43,136 nucleotides of DNA, taken from contig JAPOSC010000030.1 in NCBI GenBank assembly GCA_026709935.1, positions 1 through 43,136 on the forward strand, given 5' to 3'. Below the pieces are notes generated by a model, which did no database searches, was not told the DNA's origin, and saw nothing but the letters and a program-made list of their open reading frames with translations. Shown one piece after another: positions 42,870 to 43,136 of the stretch. Position numbers and translations under genes: made by a program. The stretch is from Thiotrichales bacterium (GTDB lineage Bacteria > Pseudomonadota > Gammaproteobacteria > HK1). The first letter of the stretch is position 1; each line of letters opens with the position of its first letter.

Positions 42870-43136
42870 GCGGTAGGGAGAGGAGGAGAGAGAGCTAGTC
42901 TCATGTTGTACTAGCTCCTAGGCTAGCGCGGACCGATGTGCGATGTCGTCTTTTCCGAGTCAGTCGCACGGAAAGGTAGAGGCGGTGAGTAAGGGGCGAT
43001 CCGAAGACCGCCCCGCGTGTGTGTTTCAGGGGCGGATCATTAGTTCGCGTCGCACCCCAGATTACTTCGCGCCATCGCGTTCGTATGGCCCGGCTGAATG
43101 GTTGGTGAGGTTTTCGCTGTCTGGGCCAGATTGCTT
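42870..43136. other. Gene-free right edge
   Basis: 267 bp with no convincing gene on either strand. One hairpin, CTAGC/GCTAG (42911-42915 with 42922-42926), is present. The window ends here, so a partial gene cannot be excluded. Confidence 0.4.

Overview
The window looks like a piece of a high-GC gammaproteobacterial chromosome carrying an AT-richer accessory island at its left end. The affiliation is inferred from gene content, not from a marker phylogeny. The supporting genes are pcnB, hslR, mpl, a Lon-N protein, recJ next to a COG4255 gene, hom, tldD and aroC. Genes from about 9 kb to 42 kb have strongly GC-biased third codon positions. Those from about 0.4 to 8.8 kb, and the last ~0.6 kb, are clearly AT-richer.

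Left island (1-8.9 kb): two small coupled ORFs, a conserved unknown protein, an SF2 helicase overlapping a small Cys-containing protein, a convergent coiled-coil protein, an 896-residue dynamin-like GTPase with two membrane segments, and several small acidic proteins. Two related, GC-rich, strongly foldable elements lie 60-90 bp upstream of the two plus-strand gene sets (38-117 before the ORF at 184; 4560-4637 before the GTPase). The second copy follows ~300 bp of dense inverted repeats, including a closed pseudoknot at 4262-4318. No protein gene explains this RNA-like signal. Together with the helicase and dynamin-like genes it is the best candidate here for an undescribed system, possibly defensive.

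Catabolic cluster (9-23.1 kb): a minus-strand operon (NIPSNAP protein, class III CoA-transferase, MazG-type pyrophosphohydrolase) diverges from an FAD-dependent DAO-family oxidoreductase and a 1228-residue pyruvate-carboxylase-type biotin enzyme with an unusual repetitive linker. A second minus-strand operon encodes two Dpp/Opp-type permeases, a fused double-ATPase and a DMSP-lyase-family cupin. A Tat-exported family 5 solute-binding protein is divergent from it. Together these suggest import and CoA-dependent breakdown of a small organic solute that the sequence does not identify.

23.3-26.1 kb: a GTGA-coupled toxin-antitoxin pair (Phd/UPF0175-like antitoxin, DUF3368 PIN-like toxin), a Slam-type outer-membrane protein, and a repeat tract at the 3' end of tRNA-Leu(CAA).

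Core region (26.1-42.2 kb): tRNA-Leu, pcnB, tRNA-Glu(CTC) with a near-consensus promoter, then a plus-strand run of CCAEP-tail radical SAM protein, hslR, a membrane protein, mpl and a Lon-N protein. A minus-strand run follows (hom, COG4255, recJ, SDR epimerase, pdxH), then tldD converging on aroC. The radical SAM gene starts 6 nt after tRNA-Glu, and its only Shine-Dalgarno-like sequence lies inside the tRNA acceptor stem. A ~240-bp element with 23-bp terminal inverted repeats sits directly upstream of aroC. A second AT-richer stretch with one small unknown gene closes the window.
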